From NCBI GenBank assembly GCA_045546255.1, contig JAZQCK010000071.1, forward strand, positions 1 to 64,000: a stretch of 64,000 nt of DNA, given 5' to 3'. A program made the translations under genes and the position numbers. The notes below the pieces were generated by a model, which was not told the origin of the DNA, ran no database searches, and worked only from the letters and a program-made list of their open reading frames with translations. The stretch comes from RGIG5612 sp045546255. Its GTDB lineage: Bacteria; Bacillota; Clostridia; Lachnospirales; Lachnospiraceae. Each line of letters opens with the position of its first letter. The first letter of the stretch is position 1. Positions 32,892-40,804 of the stretch are shown here, one piece after another.

Positions 32892-33550
32892 TATTTATCG
32901 CTCCCTTCCCCGGTCTCTTTTACCGGAAGCACTTCTCCTTTGTAGATCCAGACCTTAACACCAACTTTTCCGTAGGTGGTATCTGCTTCTGCAAAACCAT
33001 AGTCGATATCTGCGCGCAGTGTCTGAAGTGGAATTGTGCCTTCTGAATAGAACTCTGTACGAGCCATATCTGCTCCACCTAAACGTCCGGAGCAAGAAGC
33101 TTTGATTCCAAGTGCGCCTGCCTTTAAGGAACGGCTCATAGCACTCTTCATAGCTCTTCTGAAGGAGACACGGTTTTCGAGCTGCTGTGCAATGTTCTCT
33201 GCAACGAGCTGAGCATCTTTGTCCGCTCTCTTAACTTCAACGATGTCGAGGATCGCATCTTTGCCGATGAGCTTTTTCACCTGCTTCTTAACTTTCTCGA
33301 TCTCAGCTCCGCCTTTACCGATGATAACGCCCGGCTTAGCAGCGTGGATCTTAACTTTCAGAAGCTTATCAGAAGCTCTTTCGATCTCGATTTTTGCGAT
33401 TCCTGCATTATATAATTTGTTTTTCAGGAATTTTCTGATCTGGTAATCTTCAACCAGGTTGTCAGCGAAGTCTTCTTCTGCATACCACATTGAATCCCAG
33501 TTTTTGATAACTCCTACTCTCAATCCATGAGGATTAACTTTCTGTCCCAT
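32891..33550 (-). CDS. rpsC: 30S ribosomal protein S3
   Basis: 219 residues. The KH domain has PGVIIGKGGAEIEKVKKQV and the C-terminal domain has GRLGGADMARTEFYSEGTIPL (shown in part). It lines the mRNA entry tunnel. Confidence 0.98.
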   Translation of the reverse strand: MGQKVNPHGLRVGVIKNWDSMWYAEEDFADNLVEDYQIRKFLKNKLYNAGIAKIEIERASDKLLKVKIHAAKPGVIIGKGGAEIEKVKKQVKKLIGKDAILDIVEVKRADKDAQLVAENIAQQLENRVSFRRAMKSAMSRSLKAGALGIKASCSGRLGGADMARTEFYSEGTIPLQTLRADIDYGFAEADTTYGKVGVKVWIYKGEVLPVKETGEGSDK

Positions 33551-33558
33551 ATAGCCTC

Positions 33559-33945
33559 CTATCTTTCGTCGAGCACGATCGTGATGTGGCTCAGTCTCTT
33601 TTCGATTCTGTAAGCTCTACCCTGTGCTCTAGGTCTAATACGTTTCATTGTAGGTCCTTTATTTGCATAGCATTCAGCAATATAAAGATCTTCCGGATTC
33701 ATACCATTGTTGTTCTGAGCATTTGCGATTGCGCTCTTTAAAAGCTTCTCAATGATCGTGGATCCTTTTCTAGGGTTATATGCAAGGAGACCCAGGGCGT
33801 CATTTACATTTTTACCTCTGATCGCATCAAGTACATAGCATGCCTTGGTGGTAGAGATTCTTGCAAATGAAAGCTTAGCTGATGGTCTGGTATCCTTATT
33901 CGCATTTCTTTCTCTTTTAATTTGTGATCTATGTCCCTTTGCCAT
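33559..33945 (-). CDS. rplV: 50S ribosomal protein L22
   Basis: 128 residues. The extended beta hairpin region PTMKRIRPRAQGRAYRI reaches into the exit tunnel. The N-terminus carries about 20 extra basic residues before AKLSFARISTTKA. Confidence 0.97.
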   Translation of the reverse strand: MAKGHRSQIKRERNANKDTRPSAKLSFARISTTKACYVLDAIRGKNVNDALGLLAYNPRKGSTIIEKLLKSAIANAQNNNGMNPEDLYIAECYANKGPTMKRIRPRAQGRAYRIEKRLSHITIVLDER

Positions 33946-33972
33946 GGATCAAACCTCCTTTCGAAATTTTGC

Positions 33973-34248
33973 TTATCTGGACTTCTTCTCGTCCTTGCCA
34001 TGTCCCCTGTAAGTTCTGGTTGCTACGAACTCGCCGAGTTTATGTCCAACCATATCTTCTGTTACATATACCGGAACATGTCTTCTGCCATCATGAACGG
34101 CGATGGTGTGTCCTACGAAACTTGGGAAGATCGTAGAGCGGCGTGACCAGGTCTTGATAACGCTTTTGTCATCGCTTGCGTTCATTGCGTCTATTTTCTT
34201 AAGCAAACTTTCGTCTGCAAAAGGGCCTTTTTTTAATGATCTTGCCAT
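33973..34248 (-). CDS. rpsS: 30S ribosomal protein S19
   Basis: 91 residues: MARSLKKGPFADESLLKKID and GHTIAVHDGRRHVPVYVTEDM. It forms a complex with S13 in the subunit head. Confidence 0.98.
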   Translation of the reverse strand: MARSLKKGPFADESLLKKIDAMNASDDKSVIKTWSRRSTIFPSFVGHTIAVHDGRRHVPVYVTEDMVGHKLGEFVATRTYRGHGKDEKKSR

Positions 34249-34258
34249 GGTATCCTCC

Positions 34259-35101
34259 TTACTTCATGTTACGTCCATCGCGGCGACGGATGATGAGTTT
34301 GTTAGACTGCTTGTTCTTCTTTCTGGTCTTAAGTCCCAGTGCCGGCTTGCCCCAAGGTGTGCAAGGACCCGGACGTCCGATACCAGTCTTACCTTCACCA
34401 CCACCATGCGGATGGTCGTTCGGGTTCATAACGGAACCACGTACTGTAGGTCTGATACCCATGTTTCTCTTGCGGCCTGCTTTACCGTAATTTACAAGTC
34501 CGTGCTCAATGTTACCAACCTGTCCTACGGTAGCTCTGCAGATGATCGGAACCATTCTCATTTCGCCTGAAGGAAGACGAAGTGTTGCGTACTTTCCTTC
34601 TTTTGCCATGAGCTGTGCGGAGTTTCCTGCGCTTCTTACCAGCTGTCCGCCTTTTCCCGGGTAGAGCTCAATGTTGTGGATCTCTGTACCTACCGGAATG
34701 TTCTCAAGCGGAAGGCAGTTTCCGACTTTTACTTCTGCTTCCGGTCCGTTCATAACGACCATTCCGTCTGTTAAACCAACCGGTGCGATGATGTATGCCT
34801 TTTCGCCATCTGCATAGTGCAGCAGTGCAATGTTAGCTGTTCTGTTCGGATCGTATTCGATTCCTGCGACTTTTGCAGGGATACCATCCTTATTTCTCTT
34901 GAAGTCAATGATTCTGTACTGTCTTCTTGTTCCACCACCCTGATGTCTTACAGTGATCTTACCCTGGTTGTTACGTCCAGCGTTTTTCTTGCTGACATTC
35001 AGAAGGGATTTCTCAGGTGTTTTCTTTGTGATCTCCTTCTTGTCAAGGGCTGTCATCTGTCTTCTGGAAGGTGTATATGGGTTAAATGTTTTAATTCCCA
35101 T
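34259..35101 (-). CDS. rplB: 50S ribosomal protein L2
   Basis: 280 residues. The C-terminal signature VMNPNDHPHGGGEGKTGIGR contains the histidine region near the peptidyl-transferase centre. The N-terminus MGIKTFNPYTPSRRQMT is typical. Confidence 0.98.
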   Translation of the reverse strand: MGIKTFNPYTPSRRQMTALDKKEITKKTPEKSLLNVSKKNAGRNNQGKITVRHQGGGTRRQYRIIDFKRNKDGIPAKVAGIEYDPNRTANIALLHYADGEKAYIIAPVGLTDGMVVMNGPEAEVKVGNCLPLENIPVGTEIHNIELYPGKGGQLVRSAGNSAQLMAKEGKYATLRLPSGEMRMVPIICRATVGQVGNIEHGLVNYGKAGRKRNMGIRPTVRGSVMNPNDHPHGGGEGKTGIGRPGPCTPWGKPALGLKTRKKNKQSNKLIIRRRDGRNMK

Positions 35102-35167
35102 TTTATTCTCCTTTCAACTTTTGGTTTGATATCACGCTTGTCCTGCGTATAATTGGTCTTTTATATT

Positions 35168-35467
35168 TTACAGACCTTCGAAAATCTCAATATCTTTGCT
35201 GTCTGCTGTAAGCTGAACGATCGCTTTTTTGCTTTCTGCAGTTTTTCCAACGATACGTCCGCGTCTTCTTGTCTTCGGATGGTTGTTCATGGTGTTAACC
35301 TTCGCAACTTTCACTCCGTCGAACATTTTCTCAACAGCTTCTTTGATCTGAGCTTTGTTTGCATCCACATGAACTAAGAAAGTGTATTTCTTATCAGCCA
35401 TCTGATTCATGCTTTTTTCTGAAATGACCGGTCTTAAGATCACATCATAGTATTTAATATCTGCCAT
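35168..35467 (-). CDS. rplW: 50S ribosomal protein L23
   Basis: 99 residues, the docking site for trigger factor and SRP at the tunnel exit. It contains VILRPVISEKSMNQM and NTMNHPKTRRRGRIVG-like sequence (NTMNNHPKTRRRGR). Its ATG overlaps the rplD stop by one base (TAATG). Confidence 0.98.
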   Translation of the reverse strand: MADIKYYDVILRPVISEKSMNQMADKKYTFLVHVDANKAQIKEAVEKMFDGVKVAKVNTMNNHPKTRRRGRIVGKTAESKKAIVQLTADSKDIEIFEGL

Positions 35468-36087
35468 TATTCATACACCTCCTCAATCGTCTCTAAGGCT
35501 GCCTTATCAACAACGAATGCATCATATTTGAGAATGTCGAATACGTTGATCGTGTTTGTCAGTGCAGTCTGAACATCAGGAATGTTTCTTGCGGAAAGAA
35601 TAACGTTCTGATCATTGCTGTTTAAAACGATAAGCGCTTTCTTTACGTTCAGTCCGTTTAAGAGCTCAACCATAGTCTTGGTCTTGATCTCATCAACCTT
35701 GAGTTCATCGATAACGAAGAATTTCTCTTCCTGAACTCTGGATGCTAATGCGGACTTCAGAGCGATTCTCTTTTCCTTTTTGTTTAATCTGATTTCGTAA
35801 TCACGTGGCTTCGGTGCGAATACAACGCCGCCGCCTGTCCACTGCGGAGCTCTGATGGAACCCTGACGAGCATGTCCTGTTCCCTTCTGTCTCCAAGGTT
35901 TTCTTCCACCGCCGGATACTTCGGAACGAGTCTTTGCACTCTGTGTGCCCTGACGCTTGTTTGCGAGCTGTGCAACAACTGCCTGATGCAGAAGATGCTC
36001 ATTGATCGGTGCGTCAAAGATCTCAGCCTTTAATTCGATATCGCCAACCGGCTGGCCTTTCATATTGTAAACAGATACTTTTGACAT
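35467..36087 (-). CDS. rplD: 50S ribosomal protein L4
   Basis: 206 residues. I chose the ATG at 36087 (MSKVSVYNMKG), which follows AGGAGG by 7 bases; an upstream start at 36111 would add MKGKEEIQ, encoded by the ribosome binding site itself. The tunnel loop GGGRKPWRQKGTGHARQGSI is present. L4 is the autoregulator of the S10 operon in E. coli; the leader upstream of rpsJ is a candidate target. Confidence 0.97.
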   Translation of the reverse strand: MSKVSVYNMKGQPVGDIELKAEIFDAPINEHLLHQAVVAQLANKRQGTQSAKTRSEVSGGGRKPWRQKGTGHARQGSIRAPQWTGGGVVFAPKPRDYEIRLNKKEKRIALKSALASRVQEEKFFVIDELKVDEIKTKTMVELLNGLNVKKALIVLNSNDQNVILSARNIPDVQTALTNTINVFDILKYDAFVVDKAALETIEEVYE

Positions 36088-36113
36088 CTGAATTTCCTCC
36101 TTTCCCTTCATCG

Positions 36114-36743
36114 TTAAGCCTTGACTGCTTCACGTACTACTACTAAAGCTTTCTTCGGTCCCGGTACAGCACCTTTGACCAGGATCAAATTGTCATCGAC
36201 ATCAACTCTTACGACTTCAAGGTTCTGGATAGTAACTCTTTTTGCTCCCATCTGACCAGGCATATGTTTTCCTTTGAATACTCTGGACGGATCAGATGCG
36301 CTGCCGTTAGAACCTGCATGTCTGTGGTATTTGGAACCATGCTTCATAGGTCCTCTGTGCTGGCCGAATCTCTTGATCGCACCCTGGAAACCTTTACCTT
36401 TGGAGATGGCGCTGACATCGATCTTGTCGCCAGCTTCAAAAATGTCTGCCTTGATTTCGTCTTTTACGTTGTAGTCTGCAGCATTCTCAAAACGGAATTC
36501 TCTTACGAATCTCTTATAAGGAATGTCTGCTTTGTCAAACTTACCTCTGTCCGGCATGTTTACAAGAGTTTCTCTCTTGTCCATAAAACCTACCTGAACA
36601 GCTGCATAGCCGTCGTTCTCTTCAGTCTTGACCTGAGTTACGACACAAGGTCCTGCCTGAAGAACTGTAACCGGTGTTAAGACGCCGTCTTCGTTGAAGA
36701 CCTGAGTCATACCGATTTTGGTTGCTAAAATCGCTTTCTTCAT
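36114..36743 (-). CDS. rplC: 50S ribosomal protein L3
   Basis: 209 residues. KAILATKIGMTQVFNEDG and GSIG-region equivalents GSKYHRHAGSNGSASDPSRV with HMPGQMGAKRVT are the signatures. It reaches the peptidyl-transferase centre. Confidence 0.98.
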   Translation of the reverse strand: MKKAILATKIGMTQVFNEDGVLTPVTVLQAGPCVVTQVKTEENDGYAAVQVGFMDKRETLVNMPDRGKFDKADIPYKRFVREFRFENAADYNVKDEIKADIFEAGDKIDVSAISKGKGFQGAIKRFGQHRGPMKHGSKYHRHAGSNGSASDPSRVFKGKHMPGQMGAKRVTIQNLEVVRVDVDDNLILVKGAVPGPKKALVVVREAVKA

Positions 36744-36834
36744 TATTATTAACCTCCTGTTATACTACAGCGGAACACCTGAGTGTTCATACTAGATACA
36801 GTACGCTGTTTTACTGCTTTTAAAGTGAACAGAT

Positions 36835-37152
36835 TTACTGTTCTTTCATTTTGATGTTGACATAAACGCCTGCCGGCATATCCAGTTTGGAAAGAGCTTC
36901 CATTGTCTTCTGGGTCGGAGCGATTACATCGATGAGTCTCTTATGAGTTCTCTGCTCGAACTGCTCACGGGAATCTTTGTATTTATGAACCGCTCTTAAG
37001 ATAGTGATAACTTCCTTTTTTGTCGGAAGCGGAACCGGTCCACTTACCTGAGATCCGTTTTTCTTTACAGTCTCGATGATCTTTGCAGCTGACTGATCGA
37101 TCAGTTTGTGATCATAAGCTTTGAGTGTGATTCTCATTACCTGATTTGCCAT
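36835..37152 (-). CDS. rpsJ: 30S ribosomal protein S10
   Basis: 105 residues. The ATG at 37152 (MANQVMRITLKAYDHKLID) follows AAAGGAC; a longer frame to 37194 is only the leader. First gene of the supercluster. In other bacteria S10 (NusE) also takes part in antitermination with NusB. Confidence 0.98.
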   Translation of the reverse strand: MANQVMRITLKAYDHKLIDQSAAKIIETVKKNGSQVSGPVPLPTKKEVITILRAVHKYKDSREQFEQRTHKRLIDVIAPTQKTMEALSKLDMPAGVYVNIKMKEQ

Positions 37153-37496
37153 GTTTCTTTGTCCTTTCTTTTTTGATTTTTTGTTCCTGTACACTCTCCC
37201 GTGTGTGTCACGTTTTTCGCATAAAAAATTGGCATAGTAATACAGCCAATTCTTTTATACTCCGCCGCATCCAACCGCTCGCAGGCATTTAGCCCCGCCT
37301 TCGGCGCTTTGAAAAAATCAAAACTGACCGGCTTCTTTTGTGTGCTGCATCCTTCGTGATCTCACGTTGTCTCCGCCTCTATTGACGGACCGTGGTGTAC
37401 ATCTGACGCCTCGCCGGATCCATCCGGCATTTGCTCCCTTTAAATTACCTGCTTGTTCTGCAGCAACTTTAAAGATCAGCGCTTTCGCGTCGCAGC
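37153..37496 (-). promoter_or_regulatory. S10 operon leader (about 340 bases)
   Basis: The region between the promoter at 37503-37531 and rpsJ has no convincing gene. On the minus strand it contains several hairpins, including GCCGGAT-GG-ATCCGGC near 37416-37431, and ends in an intrinsic terminator at 37223-37251. The length, position and terminator fit an autogenously controlled ribosomal-protein leader, such as the L4-type described for S10 operons. A match to a named RNA family was not tested. Confidence 0.6.
37223..37251 (-). terminator. Candidate attenuator in the S10 leader
   Basis: AATTGGC (37227-37233) pairs with GCCAATT (37245-37251), followed on the minus strand by TTTTTTAT. It lies about 70 bases before the rpsJ ATG, after the promoter, so it can stop transcription before the operon. 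Confidence 0.7.
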
Positions 37497-37502
37497 CTTG
37501 AT

Positions 37503-37531
37503 AGAATACTATATGTATTTATAAAATGCAA
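37503..37531 (-). promoter_or_regulatory. SigA-type promoter of the S10-spc-alpha supercluster
   Basis: On the minus strand TTGCAT (37531-37526), a 17-bp spacer and TATTCT (37508-37503). The upstream sequence is rich in A and T tracts, as for UP elements. Confidence 0.75.
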
Positions 37532-37639
37532 GAACTTTTTTAACTTTTTTCAATTATATACAAACAAGGGGGGTAGCTTCGGCCGGGTTATGTTTGTCCG
37601 GCCGAATCTACACCCCCACGTTTGCACTAATTGCATAAA

Positions 37640-37651
37640 AATTTGCAAATT
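37640..37651. promoter_or_regulatory. Palindrome upstream of the LysR gene
   Basis: AATTTGCAAATT, a perfect 12-bp palindrome about 55 bases before the LysR ATG, near further TTGCA repeats. It is a candidate autoregulatory LysR site. No firm promoter could be assigned. Confidence 0.3.
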
Positions 37652-37703
37652 AGTAACTACAAGTTTACAATCATATTATCTTCTTTATATTAAGGGGGAG
37701 AAC

Positions 37704-38597
37704 ATGGAATTTCGAAGGATCGAATATTTTTTAGTATTGGCAGATAAACTGAACTATGCGAAGGCTGCGAAAGAGCTTTGCATTTCTTCCCAGGCGCTCA
37801 CCAAACAGATCAACATTCTGGAGGAAGAACTTGGCACGAGATTGTTTAACCGCACGACCCGCTCTGTAGAACTGACCGAAGACGGCATCATGTGCAAGAA
37901 CCAGTTCCAAAACCTGAAAGCCCAGTACGACCTCACTCTGGCAGCTGTTGAAGAGGCAATTGCCAAAAAGCATAAGCATGTTCGGATCAGCTTCTTTGCT
38001 GCGCTTCCCCGAAATGAATTTATGAATCGCATCATTAATGCTCTGATTGCTGAATTTGATGACATTGATTTTGAAATCTCCACGAACAACATGGATGGCC
38101 TCCGGGATCAACTGAAAGACGGAGAGGTAGATCTGGTCTTCACCAACGCACATGATTTTGAAGACTGGACCGGCTGCAGCCATATTGTTTTTAAAACGAC
38201 TCCTGCCCAGATCGTGGTTTCCCCAAAACACCCCTGGGTAAAAGGCGGAAAAGCAGAAATCACGGAAGAGGATATGGCGCAGAATACGATCATCCTTTTG
38301 GCCAAGCACGGCCCATATGAATTCAACAGTTTTTATGGGAAAGTAAAAACAAAGGACCGCATCATGGTTCCGGATTTTGACACGATGCTGTTAGAGATGC
38401 AGAAAGGAAAAGGCTTTGCCGTATTCCCTATGGCATTCAATGATATGCAGTACAGCCGCTTTGTCTATTATGATCTCCCGAAGGATGATGCTTTTAATTA
38501 CCGGACGATGTGCAGCTATAAGCTTTCCAATAAAAACCCGGATGTCAAAAAAATCTTTTCCTTTATTAAGAAGCATAAAGACCAATTCATATTCTGA
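37704..38597 (+). CDS. LysR family transcriptional regulator
   Basis: 297 residues. Winged helix-turn-helix at 1-60 (MEFRRIEYFLVLADKLNYAK; ISSQALTKQINILEEELGT) and a LysR substrate-binding domain. The ATG at 37704 follows AAGGGGGAGAAC; the frame is open further upstream without a ribosome site. It converges on the small beta-rich protein and URO-D methyltransferase unit, which may be its target. The effector is unknown. Confidence 0.9.
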   Translation: MEFRRIEYFLVLADKLNYAKAAKELCISSQALTKQINILEEELGTRLFNRTTRSVELTEDGIMCKNQFQNLKAQYDLTLAAVEEAIAKKHKHVRISFFAALPRNEFMNRIINALIAEFDDIDFEISTNNMDGLRDQLKDGEVDLVFTNAHDFEDWTGCSHIVFKTTPAQIVVSPKHPWVKGGKAEITEEDMAQNTIILLAKHGPYEFNSFYGKVKTKDRIMVPDFDTMLLEMQKGKGFAVFPMAFNDMQYSRFVYYDLPKDDAFNYRTMCSYKLSNKNPDVKKIFSFIKKHKDQFIF

Positions 38598-38636
38598 CGT
38601 TTAAGATTTCAGAATGAAACAGTGGTGAATAAAGAT

Positions 38637-38672
38637 AACGGCCGCCGCATGAATTCACATACGACAGCCGTT
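38637..38672. terminator. Weak hairpin between convergent genes
   Basis: AACGGC (38637-38642) pairs with GCCGTT (38667-38672), with partial pairing in between. A short T-rich stretch follows on the plus strand. Probably terminates the LysR transcript. Confidence 0.4.
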
Positions 38673-38697
38673 TCTTAACTTGGTTCATGTACTATAA

Positions 38698-38994
38698 TTA
38701 GATACGAACACCGGTTACATCAAATGATCCCATTGCATTAGAGGATTTTCCGGTGACGGTATCACCATCGACAACACCTTCAAGGGTATTTGTCATTTCT
38801 CCAACATTGGTCTTGATCGTAATCTGATAAGAAAAGTTCTTTCCATCAAATTTGCCGTTATCTACCGGCGCGCTTGCACCATTACTGCCGTCTGTTCCGG
38901 TTCCAGTAAGAACGCCGTCAGCTACTGCAAACTCCATGATTGACTTCATATCGCCCATGTAAGTGTGTACAGTAAATTCCCATTTTCCATCCAT
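38698..38994 (-). CDS. Small beta-rich protein next to a URO-D family methyltransferase
   Basis: 98 residues, no recognised family. The sequence alternates short strands and turns (DGKWEFTVHTYMGDMKSIME; GKFDGKNFSYQITIKTNVGE; GDTVTGKSSNAMGSFDVTGV), with a two-fold internal similarity of the form GxM...xxGxxTGxxxxxxG. This suggests a small beta barrel that could bind a hydrophobic ligand. It has no signal peptide. Its start is 48 bases after the methyltransferase stop, behind AGGAGGTAATT, so it is probably co-transcribed. Confidence 0.7.
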   Translation of the reverse strand: MDGKWEFTVHTYMGDMKSIMEFAVADGVLTGTGTDGSNGASAPVDNGKFDGKNFSYQITIKTNVGEMTNTLEGVVDGDTVTGKSSNAMGSFDVTGVRI

Positions 38995-39042
38995 AATAAT
39001 TACCTCCTAAATAATTGATACGTTAATTATGTTATTTATTCT

Positions 39043-40041
39043 TTATGCTGTCCACTTGTTTGCTTTATTAAGTTCAGCATAATTACCATATTTTTTTCCT
39101 TCGTCATCAATGATGCCGTCAACGCCAGGAACAACGGAGAACATAACTGCAGAAGATGCCATCAATCCGCCGCCTCTTCCGAGATCATCAATCACTCGTC
39201 TGACTTCTGCACGGATTTCTTCTTCTGTACTGTCATCTCTGTCTGTCGCTTTTGGAGATACACAGCCAGCGAAGACGATCTTGTCACCATAGGTCTGCTT
39301 CAGCATATGAAGGTCATTGTTCGGCTGTACAGAATGCCAGCTGTCCATACCAATCTCAACAAAATCACCGACGATATCCGTAACATAGCCACAGCTATGA
39401 TGCATATATTTCATTCCGAGATCATGGCAAGCCTCGATCATTCTGCGCTCCGGCTCTTTGTAGAACTGTCTCCACATTTCCGGAGACATAAACAGGGATT
39501 TCTCATTTCCCCAATCATCATGCATCATAACGAAGTCAATGTCCATGTACTCTTTCATTGGCTCAAACAGTGAGATTCTCCAGTCAGCATACGCATTTAC
39601 AAAATCTGCATAAGCTTCTTCATCATCATATGGAGCCATCAAGCCATTGACGTGTCCCATCTCTGCACAGATTCTCTCGAACGCGCCAACGTTGCCAACA
39701 TAATATCCCTGAAGTTCATCCTTCTTAGACCACATCATTTTGGTACGCTCGCCCATTGCTTTCCAGTCAAGCGTTCCTCTGTAATCCGGAAACTGCAGAT
39801 AATCTTTCCATTCTGTAATATCATCAAAACGTTCTCCGCCCGGCTTAACATGTGTCATAAGCAGCGGGTTCTCTTTATCTAATTCCCACTCCAGGCCTGA
39901 CCAGTCTGCACCATCCATGAACAAAGGTCTGTCATTGATTTCCGGAGTAATGATCATCTGGGCAGCGGTGTTGATCATCGGCACCCATTCCGGCTCTTCG
40001 TGGTTCCAGCAGATTTCCATATTCTCGCGTTCTGTTAACAT
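39043..40041 (-). CDS. Uroporphyrinogen decarboxylase (URO-D) family methyltransferase
   Basis: 332 residues. It belongs to the URO-D superfamily, which in anaerobes includes MtaA/CmuA-type zinc methyltransferases acting on corrinoid proteins or coenzyme thiols. A likely zinc site is H215 and C217 in YMHHSCGYV with C260 in FAGCVSP. The true heme enzyme is unlikely, since no heme genes are nearby and the N-terminal arginine-rich signature is missing. It may transfer or remove a methyl group from an aromatic or amine substrate. No corrinoid protein is encoded in the window. Confidence 0.82.
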   Translation of the reverse strand: MLTERENMEICWNHEEPEWVPMINTAAQMIITPEINDRPLFMDGADWSGLEWELDKENPLLMTHVKPGGERFDDITEWKDYLQFPDYRGTLDWKAMGERTKMMWSKKDELQGYYVGNVGAFERICAEMGHVNGLMAPYDDEEAYADFVNAYADWRISLFEPMKEYMDIDFVMMHDDWGNEKSLFMSPEMWRQFYKEPERRMIEACHDLGMKYMHHSCGYVTDIVGDFVEIGMDSWHSVQPNNDLHMLKQTYGDKIVFAGCVSPKATDRDDSTEEEIRAEVRRVIDDLGRGGGLMASSAVMFSVVPGVDGIIDDEGKKYGNYAELNKANKWTA

Positions 40042-40138
40042 ATGATTCCTCCTCGTAAATCGTTTTACTACAATGAATTATGTTTTATACCTTTTTCTAT
40101 GGCTAAAGTATACGATAGTAATCTGTCCGTGAGAATTC

Positions 40139-40179
40139 AAAAAAAATTGGGGATTATCAACTTGAAGTTGATAATCCCC
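40139..40179 (-). terminator. Strong intrinsic terminator after the acetyltransferase
   Basis: GGGGATTATCAAC (40149-40161), 5-base loop, GTTGATAATCCCC (40167-40179), followed on the minus strand by AA and eight T. It ends the malY-like/acetyltransferase unit. Confidence 0.9.
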
Positions 40180-40238
40180 GGATATCTTCCTTTTCGATAG
40201 GAATTCTTTTCTACTGATTCTTCCAATTGAACTAAGTC

Positions 40239-40790
40239 CTACAACTGCCGGATGATTTTTGCAGGATTTCCTGCCGCAATCACATTTGCGGGAATATCTT
40301 TTGTTACAACTGAACCGGCTCCGATAACAGAGTTATCTCCAATCGTTACACCTGAAAGGATGGTGCATCCTCCGCCAAGCCAGACGTTTTTACCAAGCGT
40401 GATCGGCCTTCCATAGACATAGCCCTCATTTCTGCGTTCCGGATCCAGCGGATGATTAACCGTATAGAGACCGCACATTGGGCCGATGAAACAATTGTCA
40501 CCAATCGTGATCGGCGCTGCATCCAGAAAGACACAGTTATAATTGATCAGTACGCTTTCTCCTGCGAAGATATTGTATCCGAAATCGCAGTAAAATGGCG
40601 GTTTCATGACAAGGTCTTTCCCGCATTCTGCAAACAGCTCGGATACAAGCCGGTTGATCTCTGCCACATCATCAACGGGAATGGAATTCAGCTTTTGCGA
40701 AAGCTGCCTTGCCCTGAGTTTTGCATTTGATATTTCTTCATCGCGATTCCAAAACTCTTCACAGTTTTTTTGTTTTTCTTTTTCTGTCAT
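40239..40790 (-). CDS. Sugar O-acetyltransferase (maltose/galactoside acetyltransferase type)
   Basis: 183 residues. N-terminal maltose-acetyltransferase helical domain (about 5-55), then a left-handed beta helix of hexapeptide repeats (for example ITIGDN, VTIGDNSVIGAGSVVTKDIP). The catalytic histidine is in YTVNHPLD. It uses acetyl-CoA to acetylate a sugar. It follows the PLP enzyme by 14 bases, possibly for detoxification or sharing only transcription. Confidence 0.9.
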   Translation of the reverse strand: MTEKEKQKNCEEFWNRDEEISNAKLRARQLSQKLNSIPVDDVAEINRLVSELFAECGKDLVMKPPFYCDFGYNIFAGESVLINYNCVFLDAAPITIGDNCFIGPMCGLYTVNHPLDPERRNEGYVYGRPITLGKNVWLGGGCTILSGVTIGDNSVIGAGSVVTKDIPANVIAAGNPAKIIRQL

Positions 40791-40804
40791 TATTCAAAAG
40801 CTCC

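Noticed and set aside
37223..37589. Possible small gene in the S10 leader.
   Set aside because: No frame with a ribosome site and plausible composition; hairpins and a terminator explain the region better.
37664..37691. Promoter-like TTTACA-16-TATATT before the LysR gene.
   Set aside because: The predicted start site would fall at or after the ribosome binding site, so it cannot serve the ATG at 37704 with a leader.
39043..40041. Heme-pathway uroporphyrinogen decarboxylase (hemE).
   Set aside because: The HxC...C zinc-site pattern and the lack of heme genes fit the methyltransferase branch of the superfamily better.
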